Assembly (NCBI GenBank): GCA_007570785.1
Contig: ML662449.1
Span: forward strand, 7,938,856 to 8,002,855
DNA from: Antilocapra americana
Lineage: Eukaryota; Chordata; Mammalia; Artiodactyla; Antilocapridae
Length of the DNA: 64,000 bases
Direction of reading: 5' to 3'
In this document: positions 36,374 through 48,889 of the stretch, piece after piece
How positions within the stretch are numbered: the stretch's first letter is position 1
Layout of the letters: the number at the start of each line of letters is the position of its first letter
Translations under genes and position numbers: made by a program
Notes under the pieces: generated by a model
What the model was told of the DNA's origin: nothing
Database searches by the model: none
The model's input: only the letters and a program-made list of their open reading frames with translations

Positions 36374-37570
36374 ATTTATCTTTTTAAATTAGACTTTTCT
36401 CCAGATATATGCCTAGGAGGGAGATTGCTGGAATAGATAATAACTCCATTGTTAGTTTTTAAAGGAACCTCCATACTGTTCTTCACCCTGGTTGTACCAA
36501 TTTACGTGCTCACCAACAGTGTGGGAGGGTTCCATTTGCTTCACACTCTGTCCAGACTTTATTATTTGTGGACTCTTTGATGATGGCCGTTCTGACTGGT
36601 GTGAAGCGATAGCTCATTGTAGTTGTGATGTGCGTTTCTCTAATAATTAGTGATTGAGCATCTTTTCATGTGCCTATGGACCAGCTGCATTTCTTCTTCA
36701 GAGAAATGTCTGTTGAGGTCTTCTGCCCATTTTCTGACTGGATTGTTTAGTTTTTTTATATTAAACTGTTTGACACCAGTGTTCGTAGCAGCACTAATTG
36801 CAGTAGTCAAGACATGGGAGCCACCTAAGTGTCCATCCACAGATGAAAGGATAAAGGTGATTTGGTATATATGGATGATGGGATATCACTAAGCCATAAA
36901 AAAAGAATGAAATAATGCCATTTGCAACAACATGGGTGGACTTAAGGATCATCATACTAAGCGAAGTAAGCCAGAGAAAAAAATATCATTTGTGGTATCT
37001 AAAATATATACTTTCCCAGGTGGTGCCAGTGTTAAAGAACCCACCTGCCTATGCAGGAGACCCAAGAGGCTTGGGTTCAATCCCTGAGTCAGGAAGATCC
37101 CCTGGAGAAGGACATGGCAACCCACTCCAGGATTCATGCCCCGAGAATCCCATGGAAAGGGAGCCTGGTGGGCTCATGGGGTCGCAAAGAGTCAGACACA
37201 GCTGAGTGACTAACACATACTCCAAAATATATATGTGGAGTCTAAAAATATACAAGTGAACTTATTTACAAATCGGAAATGGACTCACATACCTAGGAAA
37301 CAAACTTATGGTTACCAAAGAGGAAAAGTGCAGGGGGAGGAGTAAATTAGGAGTTTGGGATTAACAGATATACCCTACTACATATAGAATGGGTAAACAA
37401 TAAGGTCCTACTGTATAGCACAGGGAACTCTATTCAAAACATCTTGTCATAAACTATAATGGAAAAGAATCTTAAAAAAGAATATATATGTATATGAATC
37501 ACTTTGCTGTAAATCTAAAACAATTACAACATTGTAAGTCAACTATATTTTAATAATAATAATAAAAAAA
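36374..37570 (+). mobile_element. 5'-inverted (twin-primed) L1 with nested SINE
   Basis: The left part (to about 36765) is L1 ORF2 in minus orientation; its frame 36640-36840 reads [20 protein letters not shown]. From about 36775 the element switches to plus orientation (agcactaattgcagtagtca, gtgtccatccacagatgaaa) and runs through the 3' UTR to the A-rich end near 37570. AAAGATATTGTGC (36361-36373) and AAAGATAGTGC (37569-37579) look like a decayed target-site duplication. The frames are broken. Confidence 0.85.
37011..37223 (+). mobile_element. Bov-tA SINE nested in L1
   Basis: A complete SINE ('gaagatcccctggagaagga', 'cgcaaagagtcagacacagc') interrupting the L1 3' UTR. It is bracketed by AAAATATATA at 37001-37010 and 37224-37233. 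Confidence 0.93.
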
Positions 37571-37579
37571 AGATAGTGC

Positions 37580-38770
37580 GGTTTCCTCCTTGTTCTCCGG
37601 TACTACTTTCTCTGGGGAACCCAATGCCGTGTCACGAGATTGCTCAAGTAGCCCTGTGTAAGAGTCCATGTAGGCAGAAACTGAGTGCATCTGCTGACAG
37701 CCAACATCAATCAGCCAGCCACGTGAATAACCCATCGTGGAGGTGGAGCCTCCAGCCTCACTGAAGCCTTCAGATGACTGCAGTCCTTGTTGATATCTTG
37801 ACTAACGCTACGAGAAGCTCAAAGCCAGAACCGCTCAACCAAGCCAATTTCGGATTCTTGACCCACAAAAATTAGGAGAGAATGAAAGTGTATGTGTGTT
37901 TCAAGCATCAAATTTTGAGGGCAATTTGTTATGCAATAATAGACAACTAAGAAATGCCTATTATCATGTTAAAAATTTGAGGCTATCTTTAGGGGGAGAA
38001 AATGTCTAACTGTATTTTCCAAGCTTAGTTGATGAAAGAAACTGTTCTTTTTTTGAAAAGTACTGTACCTATTAATACTTATACTTTGGGAATAACTGCT
38101 CTCAGGAAAAAAAATAATTGTGGGGAGATTAAAATACTCTAACTTATCCAAGTCTTTTTTTTTTTTTTTTTTAATATGCTCCCTCTCTCCAAAACTGAAA
38201 ACCTTTCCTGGTCCCACTGCAGCTCTATGATAAGAAAGAAGGTGAGGAAAATCTACCGAAATTAAGTGGGTAGATGAATGCAGAAAAACTAGGGGAAATT
38301 GATTATGAAAGGAACATGAGATAGAAAAACATACTGAAAAGAACATTTGTAGGTGACAGGATTGGCAAAGAAAAAGTAAGGGCTTGAACCTGAAAGGGAT
38401 TTGGGGGACTGGAGAGGTCAGGGAAGATCAGAAGTATCTTCTCTCATCCTCATGCTCTAGGGACTCTCTTTAAAGTTTGGATGACAGAAGCATGTTTTGA
38501 GGGGGTTATAGTTTAGGAAGTTAGTCTGGCAGGGGATCAGAAGAGTCTTAACAGAACTCTTCAAAGTTAGAGACACAATTGTTAATGATAAGTGAGGGAA
38601 TTCCCACAATAGGAAGTGGGGGGAGGGAAATTCAGTATGAAACAAAGTTATGGGAAATGGGGGAGAGTGGAGCAGTCTCCCCTGGGAAAAGGTTCTTTTG
38701 AGGACAGAGTTAGATGGATTCAGATACTTGAAGGCCCAAGTTGCCTCTGTTTTTCTTTCACTATTCTAGA
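37580..38770. other. Intergenic, no gene seen
   Basis: Single-copy-looking DNA with an 18-base T run near 38156-38173. I see no coding or repeat signal beyond that. Confidence 0.4.
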
Positions 38771-38773
38771 TAA

Positions 38774-39085
38774 AGTGAAAGTCACTCAGTCGTGTCTGAC
38801 TCTTGCGACCTCATGGACTATACAGTCCATGGAATTTTCTAGGCCAGAATACTAGAGTGGGTAGCCTTTCTCTTCTCTAGAGGATCTTTCCGATTCAGGA
38901 ATGGAACCCAGGTCTCCTCCACATCGCAGGCAGATTCTTTACCAGCTGAGCCACAAGGGGAAGCCCAAGAATACTGGAGTGGGCAGCCTATCCCTTCTCC
39001 AGAAGATCTTCCTGACACAGGAATAGAACCGGGGTCTCCTGCATTGCAGGTGGATTATTTACCAACTGAGCTATCAGGGAATCAT
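38774..39085 (-). mobile_element. Bov-A2-like dimer
   Basis: Two antisense heads appear in tandem ('accagctgagccacaagggg' and 'accaactgagctatcaggga'), each preceded by its own 'gatctt' block. Only the left unit has the full body ('gtcactcagtcgtgtctgac'). Confidence 0.88.
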
Positions 39086-39089
39086 TAAT

Positions 39090-40714
39090 CTTGACCATTG
39101 CTAAATTTTAAAGTCACTCTACCTTTTCCTCTCTCTCACTAGCCCAGAGAAATCCATTTCATGTGCATCTTCCAATTAGACAGTCTAGGTTAGCTTCACT
39201 CACTATGGAGAGGTATCCTCCAAATATGCCCATGAAGTGAACTTGATATTGAGCCATGGAAATATGGTTAATCTCATAGAATGCTGAGTAGAACAAAGAC
39301 GTCCAGAGTCTATAACAAGACAAATGAAGTCCCTGGTATGATATCAAGATGGTGGTTCAGCAGATACTCAAGAGGAGACATTTTCAGGTTCTTCAAATTG
39401 ACAATATTTTCTTTGAATTGTGAGAATGTAACAGACTTATAATTAGTGCACATAGGGAATTGGGAGAGGTGGATCAGTTCCTTGAGGTTGGAGAAGGAGT
39501 TGGGAAGAGTTTTCAGTGGGTTCCTGCTAGCATTTCTCAGATTGATTTCACAGCTCAGATATTCAACTATCAAGATACCTTCCCACAGATGTTATCATCT
39601 TCTCAAGGAAATGCTAAATATTCCACTTGGACTAAGGGTAACCAGGGTTCTAATGTCTTTCAAAAACATTGGCGTCTTTCAAAAACATTGGTGTCTTTCA
39701 AAAACATAGGCTGGCCTTCCCGGGTTTCACAGAGAAAGCCATATGGAATTTGGAAGGAACTCCCCCACTTTTCAAAGTCAAGTCAGTGGAAGAATGATAT
39801 GAATGATGATGCTGGGGCTAAGGAAAGATATTTCTGGGGTTGAAGAAGTACAAGGGCAAATTAACCATGCACGTGAAAGTGTTTGAGTGATAACCGGAAA
39901 TCAAGGCAAGGAAGAGCTTATTGGAGGAAGAAACAGTCAACAGTGCCACATTGTGTGGAAGTCAAGAGCATAAACCCTGATAAAACCCCACTGATCTGAC
40001 ATGTGTGTCATCGTGTCACCAAGGAGAATGCTAGTGGAGCAGTGCAGGGAGACGTTGGACTGCAAAGAGTTGCCACAAAGGGGAAACTTCTGTGTCAATA
40101 AGAGAGAGGGATGGGTGGTAACTTGTGAATGTTTGCACATTTTATAACACAAAGAGGTATCCCAGGATACTTAAGATTGCCAAGAATTTCAAGTTCCCTG
40201 GCTTCCCAAAGATGGAGACTTTGTAATACTAGACTAACCATCTTAAGGCTTTATCCTGCACTGTAATCACTGTTCCACATGAATTTTCCAGGCTTCTTTC
40301 TTTGAGATAGAAATTGTTAAATATGACCTACCCGTCTACCAGCCCCTAGTGACTCACTGTCCATTGCCCCCTACTCTTCAACACATATGATTGAGCCCTT
40401 TTGTCAAGCTCTCATAAACAAAGTTTGCTCTCCTGATAATCTAATCAGGAAATTAAAGTTTGCCATCTAATCTCCTAAGAATCCAATTAGGTACCAAAGG
40501 ACCATTTGTCTAGGTTTTTGGCAAAGGTTTTGGAAGCTCCAGATAACAAAGTCTACTGAAGAAAACTTGGATAATTATTTCTTTAGAAATCCTTGTTCAC
40601 AATTTGGACAGATTTGGCATTCTATACCAAAATTTGTGTTGGTCAAATAAGTTCAGTGTTTGCTGAGGCTTGGAGGTCCCACAGGTCCTTGGGCTTTGGT
40701 GAGATTCCACAGCC
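39090..40714. other. Intergenic, no gene seen
   Basis: Nothing identified except a 19-bp triplicate repeat, listed separately. Small open frames on both strands show no protein signature. Confidence 0.4.
39655..39711 (+). repeat. 19-bp unit repeated three times
   Basis: GTCTTTCAAAAACATTGGC, GTCTTTCAAAAACATTGGT and GTCTTTCAAAAACATAGG are adjacent. Confidence 0.9.
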
Positions 40715-40715
40715 T

Positions 40716-40838
40716 TTTTTAAATTTTATTTTAATTAGTTTTTTTATTGAAGGATAATTGCTTTACAAAATGTTGTTGCTTTCTGTCAAATCTCAACATG
40801 AATCAGCCATAAGTATGCATATATCCCCTCCCTTTTTG
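40716..40838 (-). mobile_element. Bovid L1 3' end fragment
   Basis: 'attgaaggataattgcttta', 'gtcaaatctcaacatgaatc' and 'atatcccctccctttttgag' are the antisense 3' end of the bovid L1. Only about 120 bp remain. Confidence 0.75.
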
Positions 40839-40839
40839 A

Positions 40840-42370
40840 GTGGGCTTTGGTGGGACTCCATATCCTTTTAAGGCAAAACAACTTTTAGTTTAAAAAAAAA
40901 AGTCTCTTTTCATTGTTATGAGATTTCCTTCATGCTTATCTTCCATAGGAACACCATTTGCAAATATTCAAGAGAGCCTTCCTAGGAGCAATTTATTGCC
41001 CATAACAATATTTCTGAAGAATCTGAGTCATTTGAATGTTGGTGTTTGGTCATAGGAAAAGAAAAGCCACCAGTAATAGCTTCAGGTCCAGTGGCAGAAT
41101 CATGATTTATAGCAAAATACCTTGATGCATTCCATAAGACAGGGTATCCACAACCTCAGCTCTGAAACAGTCAAAACCTTGCTAAACCCAGCATGTTAAA
41201 GTCCGGCACAGTCTAACTTAAAAGTCAGTTAACTTCACTATAGCCCTTGATTCAATTTAGGGCAATCCCAAACCCTGTTTACAGCTATCCAAATGAAGAG
41301 AAAGAACTTATTCAACACAGTCCCAACCCAACTTCAATAAATTCAGAGCCATGAAAAAAAAATGAGCCAATTTCATATATCTCTCAGCATCATCCCAGAG
41401 GTAGACCATGTGTAATATGGTTCACAACTGAGTTCAGCTAAGCCTCCAGACTATCTGAGTAGATCCTAAACCACGTCCAAGCCCAGCCTGAAGTTGAACT
41501 GCTTACCCCCTTTAGCCTAATCCAACCAGAGTTTAGCCAAAGCTCAAAGTCAAACACAGCAAGCCTTATGCACATTCTTATAAGGAGTCAGCCAAGAGAA
41601 TAATCCATGATTCATACCTACATACTGTAAAAAGAAATCCATCCCAGAGCCTCACAAGACCCAAAGCCTTGCAAACAAAACATTTATTTCATCTAGAGTA
41701 GAGACCAGGCCCATCAAATGCAGAACCCAGAAGACAGATGAACTGGACCAGTACAGATAATCCCGGGTACTGACAAATCCAGAATTTGCAAATGCCTAAT
41801 GGAAGCTTTATCAGATGACTCAAGGCCAGCACAAAGGTACATACAGGACCAGTTCAGCCCTTTTCTACCCAGTTCTGCTCAGTCTTGGCATATTTCAGAG
41901 CATTCAAAACCAAGGTCTTACTCAGAGGCCCTGGACCAGTTTGTAACTGAAGATGACACAAAAAAAATCTGCCTAGGCCTATCAAGCCCATAACTCATTC
42001 AACACTTTTGGTAGTGGCCACTGTCCAAGTTCTAAGCCAAAAAGGACAGTTGTTCTCAAAGTGCGTGAACACATGTGTGTGGGTGGGGAAGTGTGAAAGG
42101 TGGGGGCAAAGACATTAATCACTCTGGAATAAACAATGGAGTTTTTTCAAGATATATATCTCTGTAAAATATCAGAAATGGATGTGGAGATTCCAGGGAC
42201 ACATATAGTTTAATACAGCCTTACAGTGACCAATTTCTTTTTCATCTATACCCTTTTCTTCTCTGATGAGATATGTTGAAATAGGTAGAATTACTGGTAA
42301 TTCCCATAAACTATTTGAGCACTTAGGCAGGACACACACTAATAAATAGTGTGATTGCACAACAGGCTAT
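40840..42370. other. Intergenic, no gene seen
   Basis: A and C-rich on the plus strand between 41080 and 42000. No repeat family or coding feature is recognised. Confidence 0.4.
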
Positions 42371-42374
42371 TTGC

Positions 42375-42545
42375 AGCAAAGCGTAGCTCTGCCATTATTA
42401 ATGGGTGACCGAGCAAGTTAAGTGACCTATCTATAGCACAATTTCCCATCTGTGAAATTGGGTTAATATTACTTACCTCATTGAATTGTTGTATGGTTTC
42501 AATGGGATAATATATTACATATATTCTTCAAAAGCACACAATAGA
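42375..42545 (+). repeat. MIR SINE
   Basis: Sense MIR: 'tgggtgaccgagcaagttaa', 'tcccatctgtgaaattgggt', 'tacctcattgaattgttgta'. Confidence 0.7.
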
Positions 42546-42997
42546 TTTTGGCTTTTAGTGTTATTGAGAGATTCTGGGAAATTGCATGTGAATTTCTTCT
42601 AGGGATGAAAAGAGTAAGTTTAGAAGAACCACTTTCAGAGTGTTTGATTTTTCTACCACCAATGAAACAGCTGTTTCTGTACCATAGGCATTCATGTTAT
42701 CAATTTTGAAAAATGCAAAGATAAAGATTTTAGCTCATCCAGGATCTACTGAGAGTTGATGGTTTCCTAGGGTGCGTACAGAAAACAAATGGAAAACATG
42801 CTTTGGGGCTATTAATAATCTATTGGCACCAGTGCTGTTTCTGCTAGCCAAGAATGCTAGAGAGCTAAATTCTAAAGAAATGTCTGAGGAAATGGTTATA
42901 ATCAGTGATGCTTCTTTCTGGTACTGTATTTTGTTTTTTAAGATCTAACAATTTATATAAAACAATCATTATTATTTCTTTTTCCTAACTCATTCAT

Positions 42998-43115
42998 TCA
43001 TTCAAAAATAGTTTTTGGATATCTTCTATAAGGCAGACCCTGTGCTTACACTGGTGATAGAAGGATGAATACAACTTGGACCTTGCCGAGTTTAGCTGGG
43101 AAGCACAAATATATA
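42998..43115 (-). repeat. L2 3' end remnant
   Basis: 'attcattcattcaaaaatag', 'gcagaccctgtgcttacact' and 'gatgaatacaacttggacct' resemble the antisense L2 terminus. Confidence 0.5.
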
Positions 43116-44515
43116 AATAGGTCCAACAGTGTGATTAATTTACCTTCTTGAGAAAACTCAACTTATCTCTTTATCTCCTCCAGACTCCACCATGACAACT
43201 CCAAGGAGAAGTAGATCTGGCATAATGGAAACCTCAGTGATATAGTATTGGACCATAGTCTTTGGGATGACCTGTTCCAACATCTGGAACACTGTCCTCT
43301 AGAAATCAGATTTGCTCAGAGGTAGAGGGAAAACTTCAGGTGATAGCTTTCAAAAGAAAGCTTTAGAATTTGGTGTCTAAAAACAAAAACTGTGAAACTG
43401 AAGTATGGAGGGAATTCATCACAAGCTTAGTAATGGGATCAGCTTAAAATATACTTCTTAATCTTGCAGTCAATTCAGGGACAGTGGGAAAGAGAAAAAA
43501 GGGAAAAAGTATTCAATTCAGAAAACTCTATGGATAGAGTAGAATTTTCAGAATACTTTTCCCACAAATGGATAGTTCTTTATTAAGCATGTTCTAACAT
43601 CAAATTAAAAGAACAAGTCTTTATTGATGCTGTAGTTCAGATCTGCATGGGTGGTCCTGTTATGTGTTTTTAGTTGGATTACTTTCTTCCTCTCTATGAT
43701 GTCTATTTATACTTTTTCTTTAAATTTCCAACATACCCTTCTTTATTCTTAATTGACACTGCTGCTTCATATTTAATTGGAAAGTTAGAATGCAGAAGAC
43801 ATTCATCTGTATGAATCTTACACTCAGGAATGGTGACTGAATGAAGAGCATTGTAAGTCATGAGTATAGAAGTTGATAATATGAGTACACTTACATATCA
43901 CTTTAGGCCAAGGGAGGAGAGCCACATAATGAGGTCAAGAATGGGGCCTGGGGATCATCAACATTTTTACAGAGCTTGACAGAGAATGAGGAACTAGAGG
44001 GAAAATCAGACACATCTAGGAAGGGGTAATCATGAGTATCAATCACATTAGAGAGGGTGAGAAAACAAGAACTAAATACCCTTCATTAGATTTCTGTAAC
44101 TAATTCTTTGTTGACCTTTATGAAAGGAGATTAATAGAAATGGTGCTAGAAAAAAGGAACATTCAGAGAGGGGGAAAAAAGAACCCTTAGAAATTAAAAC
44201 ACAAAAATAAAAATGAAAAAAACAACAGAATAAATGGAAAATAAGCTTGAAGACATTTTTTTTAAGGAAGTGGAGTTAAAAGCCCACAAGAAGAAAAAGA
44301 TGGGTAGAAAACATACGTGAAACAATGGGCCAGTGCAGGAGGTCCAGTATCTGAATAACAGAATTATAGAATGTGAGAGCAGAGAAAATAAAGGGGAAAA
44401 AAGTCATCAAAATTTCTTAGAATTAAGGACATAAGTTTCTAGCTTGAAAGGACCGTTTGAGTCTCCAAAACAAGGGCAAGAAATAGACCTACCCAAAATT
44501 CATTACTAAATATCA
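43116..44515. other. Intergenic, no gene seen
   Basis: AT-rich DNA with A-rich stretches at 44160-44300. No feature is supported. Confidence 0.4.
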
Positions 44516-44528
44516 GTATATTTGGAAC

Positions 44529-46532
44529 CCCTTTCATGGATCACTGCCTTGTCATGGTGAAGGGACTTGCATAACTCAATGAAGTTATGAACCATGCCAT
44601 CCAAGCAAACAAAACCATCCCAAAGAAAAAGAAAAGAAGGCAAAGTGGTCATCTGAGGAGGCTTTATGAATAGCAGAAGAACAAAGAGAAGCAAAAAGCA
44701 AGGGAGAGCGGGAAAGGTACATCCAATTAAATGCAAAGTTTCAAAGAATAGCTGGAAGAGACAAGAAGACTTTTTTCAATGAACAGTGTTTAATAATAGA
44801 AGAAAAAAAAAACAAAAGGGGAAAGACTAGAGATCTCGTCAGGAAAATTGGCAACATCAAGGGAGCATTCTGCCCAAAGATGGGCACAATAATGGATAAA
44901 AATGGTAAGAGACCTAGTAGGTGCTGAAAAGATCAAGAATAAGAGATGGAAAGAATACATGGAAGAACTGTACAAAAAAGATCTCAATGAACCAGATTAC
45001 TACAATGGTGTGGTTAGTCACCCAGAGCCGGACATTACGAAATGCAAAGTTCAGTGGGCCTTAAGAAGCACTGCTGTTAATAAAGCTAGTGGATGCAATG
45101 AAATTCTAGCAGAACTATTTGAACCTTAGAGGAGGATGCCATCAAGGTTTTGCATTCATTATGTCAGCAAATCTGGAAGACCCAGCAGTGGCCACAGGAA
45201 TGGAAAAGGTCAATCTTCATCCCAGTTCCCAAGAAGGGTAGTACCGAAGAGTGTTCTAACCATTGGACAATCACACTGATCTCTCACGGAAGTAACCTCA
45301 TGCTTAAAATCTTGCGTGCTAGACTTCAATATTATGTGAGCCAAGAGCTTCCAGATGTCCAAGCTGGGTTTAGAAAAGGAAGAAAAACTAGAGATCAAAT
45401 GGCCAACATTCCTCGGATTATAGAAAAAGGAAGGGAATTTCAGAAAAACATCTATCTGTTTCATCCACTACGCAAAAGCCTTTGTGTATATCATGACAAA
45501 CTGTGGAAAGTTCTTAGAGAGATGGGAATACCAGGTCATCTTACCTGTCTTCTGAGAAATCTGTTTGTGGGTCAAGAAGCCATAGTTAGAACCCTGTATG
45601 GAAAAACAGATTGGTTCAAGATTGAGAAAGGAGTACAACAGGGCTGTCACCCTGTTTGTTTAATCTATACACTGAGCGCATCATTAGAAATGCTGGTCTG
45701 GATGAGTTACAAGCTGGAATCAAGATAGGTGGGAGAAACATCAACAACCTCAGATATGTGGATGATACCACTCTAATGGCAGAAAGCAAAGAGGAACTAA
45801 AGAGCCTCTTGATGAGGCTGAAGGTGGAGAATAAAAGTCAGCTTAAGACTACATATTTAAAAAAAACTAAGATCATAGCATCTGGCCCCATTACTTCATG
45901 GCAAACAGAAGGGGAAAGGTTGAAAGTAGTGACAGATTTCCTCGTTTTGGGCTCCAAAGTCACTACAGATGGCGGACTGCAGCCATGAAATCATAAGATG
46001 ATTGCTTCTTGGCAGGAAAGCTATGACAAACTTAGATAGTGTGTTGAAAAGCAGAGACATTACTCTGCTGACAAAGGTCCGTATAGTCAAGGCTATGGTC
46101 TTCCAGGTGGTCACATATGGTTGTGAGAGCTGGACTGTAAAGAAGGGAGAGCACCAAAGAATTGATGCCTTTGGACTGTGGTGCCGGAGAAGACTCCTGA
46201 AAGTCCCTTGGACAGCAAGGAGATCAAACCAGTCGATCTTAAGGGAGATCAATCTTGAATATTCACTGGAAGGACTGACGCTGAAGCTCCACTATTTTGG
46301 TCATCTGATGTAAATAGATAACTCATTGGAAAAGTCCCTGATGCTGGGAAAGATTGAGGGCAGAAGGAGAAGAGGGCATTAGAGAATGAGATGGCTTGAT
46401 TGCATCACTGATGCAATGGACATGAACTTGGGCAAACTCTGAGAGATGGTGAGGGACAGGGAGGCCTGGAGTTCTGCAGTCCATGGTGTCACAAAGAGTC
46501 AGACACAACTGGGCAACTTAACAGCAACAACA
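44529..46532 (+). mobile_element. BovB (RTE) LINE, 5'-truncated, with 11-bp target-site duplication
   Basis: A 2.0-kb BovB copy (full length is about 3.2 kb) flanked by perfect ATATTTGGAAC at 44518-44528 and 46533-46543. It ends in the CAA-type 3' tail. ORF2 remnants follow in order: 44902-45129 (pre-RT), 45150-45728 (RT fingers and palm, with IPVPKKGSTEECSNHW and GVQQGCHPVCL), 45656-45988 (the catalytic YVDD box, in NNLRYVDDTTLMAES) and 46002-46313 (C-terminal domain, YGCESWTVKKGEHQRIDAF). Each step needs a frameshift, and stops occur between the pieces, so it cannot encode an enzyme. The endonuclease domain is absent. Confidence 0.95.
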
Positions 46533-46864
46533 ATATTTGGAACAGAGAGGAATTTTCATAGGACTCTAAAAAGAAAAACCAGGTCACATATAGATAAATA
46601 GTTATCAGAATGGCCTTCTCAACAGCAAAATTTGAATACAGCAGATAATGGAAGCTCTGAACTTCTGAAGGAAAATCCAGAATTCTGTACACAGCCTAAT
46701 TGTCAATGAAATATCAAGATAGAATAAGACATGTTCAAACGTTCATGATCTTTTGTTTCCCACACATATTTCTCAAGATGTTACTGGAGGAGTTCCACCA
46801 AAATGAAGGAGTAAACCAAAAAAAAAAAAAAAAAGACATAATGCCAAAGCAAAAGGGAACCATT

Positions 46865-47292
46865 GTCATGGTAATTTTATGTGTCAACTTGGCTAGGCTG
46901 TGGTGGTTAGTTTTCCGGTCAAACACCAGTACAGATGTTGCTGTGAAGGTATTTTTTTAGATAAGATTAACATTTAGATCAGTAGACTTTGAGTAAAGTG
47001 GACTAACTATCATAATGTTGAAATGTAAGCTTCATTCAAGCAGTTGAAAGTATTAACAGAAAACATAGAGGTCCTCAGAAGAAGGAATTCTTCCTCCAGA
47101 ATACCCTGGGACTCAGTACTACAACATCATTTCTTTTCTGGATCTCTGTCTGCTGGCCTGCTCTACAGATTTCAGACTTGTCAAGCACCAGTGTTGCATA
47201 AGCCAATTCCCTAAGATAATTCTCTCACTCTTGGACTCTCTTTCTATACACTGTATTAGTTTGATTTCTCTGGAGAAATTTACTAATACACC
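46865..47292 (+). repeat. Old MER/LTR-like interspersed repeat, unassigned
   Basis: 'gtaattttatgtgtcaactt', 'tagataagattaacatttag', 'agaaggaattcttcctccag' and 'gtttgatttctctggagaaa' belong to a familiar ancient mammalian repeat whose family name I cannot fix. Confidence 0.5.
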
Positions 47293-47546
47293 AGCTCAGC
47301 ATGAAGGCAAAGACAATTCTTAGGATGACAGCAAAGGGATGTCCCTGGAGGATGTAGCCCAGAAGGACCTTGAAGTCCTTCCTGGGACAGACGCTCCCAT
47401 CACCCACCCACCATGTCCTCTGCCTGCCTCTTGTTTGTAGGAGAACTTTAACTTCCTAGGCCTTCCCTGACATCAAAAGACTAAATTTAATCAGAGGAGT
47501 GAGAAAATGTGGAAACAAAAGAAAACAGTCAAGCAATACAATATAA

Positions 47547-47997
47547 TGTTAGCCATTAAGCAAAGTCATGAACTTTTAGTTCCTCCTCAAGGGCTAGAGA
47601 TAATAATATTCTGAGCCATATCCTTTGCACTGTTTTGCAGATACTGAAACTCCCGCCAGGTGGTAGAAGTTAAGTGCATGCTGACCGCAAGCACATGGAG
47701 CCCGGACTGGTTGGAACTAGAAAGTTGAGGCTGACTCCCAATTACCTCACCACCAACCAATCAGAAGAATGTTCATGAGCTGATCATGTAAACTGAGAAA
47801 CACTTTCCCTCATCTCTCATCCTTGGAATACCTTGTCCTGAAAGGAGGAAGAGTTTGGGCTTCTTGAGCATTAGCTGTGCATACTCCTTGCTTGATGCCT
47901 TGTAATAAACACTGCATTTTTCCTTCACCACAACCAAGTATCAGTAGATTAGATTTACAGCACATGGGTGAGTGGACCCAAGTTTAGTTTGCTAACA
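47547..47997 (+). mobile_element. Solo ERV LTR with 7-bp terminal inverted repeats
   Basis: A 451-bp unit beginning TGTTAGC and ending GCTAACA (perfect inverted termini). It has CCAAT-type sequence (ACCAATCAG) near 47755, a poly(A) signal AATAAA at 47904-47909 and a typical U5 end (gagtggacccaagtttagtt). Neither a primer-binding site nor viral genes follow, so it reads as a recombined solo LTR of class I type. The 4-bp flanks ATAA and ATGA may be a decayed duplication. Confidence 0.78.
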
Positions 47998-48529
47998 ATG
48001 ACACGTACATAGATGGCCTAGAGGACAGCCAGTCCAGACAGGAGAATGAGTCCTCCTAAAAGGACACTGCCGATTAGCAAGAAAGAAATTGATAGCTCAT
48101 GATGTGATTGACACAGGAGAGCTAAATCTCACCTCTAAAATAGAAAGTCAGTGGATAATATCTGAAGTTGATGAATTAAAATGTATCAGTGTATATATAC
48201 CATTTAGAGATATGGCCATGTGTAACTGCCAGAAAAATGACCTAAAATAGTTAAAAAGGAAAGAAGACTGAGAACTGGGGAGTACGGTGGACAGGAAACA
48301 GGAACATTTTATTATAAGACTTTCAGAAATTTGACTTTTAGACTATGTGACTTTAATATTTTGAATAAAAATTTTGAGTCTTCAGATTTTGCCAAAGTTC
48401 TTGCTAAGGAATTCTGCTAAGTTTGTTTCATTCTATTGGGTTATAAGGACAATGGAATGCCATGTTGTCTTTAAAAGTGACAATCACATGGGCTAGATAT
48501 AAATATAGGGAGATATTTATAAAATAAAG

Positions 48530-48588
48530 GGGCTTCCCTGATAGGTCAGTTGATAAATAATCTGCCTGAAATGCAAGAGACCCCAGTA
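48530..48588 (+). mobile_element. Bov-tA SINE head fragment
   Basis: Only the tRNA-derived head is present ('ggcttccctgataggtcagt', 'atgcaagagacccca'). Confidence 0.75.
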
Positions 48589-48889
48589 AAAGTGAAAAAA
48601 ATAGAAAAAGTTGAAAAATAATCAGAGCACAGAGTAATTTATAAACTTTGAAGGCAATACCAAAAATCATATACATATATACACATATATTATATGTATA
48701 GACAATATATCTATAATAATATACATATTTGGTTTTGAGTCATTAATAAAATGATGCATTATATGCCATTAAAAATAAAACACAGGAAGGTTAAGCTTGT
48801 TTTGACTTTCATGGTGATCACTTCCTAGGCTTCTTTATGACCTTACCATTGGTTGGGGGCAGAGTAACACCCTCCACCACCTCACCTCA

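Noticed and set aside
45150..46313. Possible functional reverse transcriptase
   Set aside because: It is a BovB remnant that needs several frameshifts and lacks the endonuclease; it is fossil sequence.
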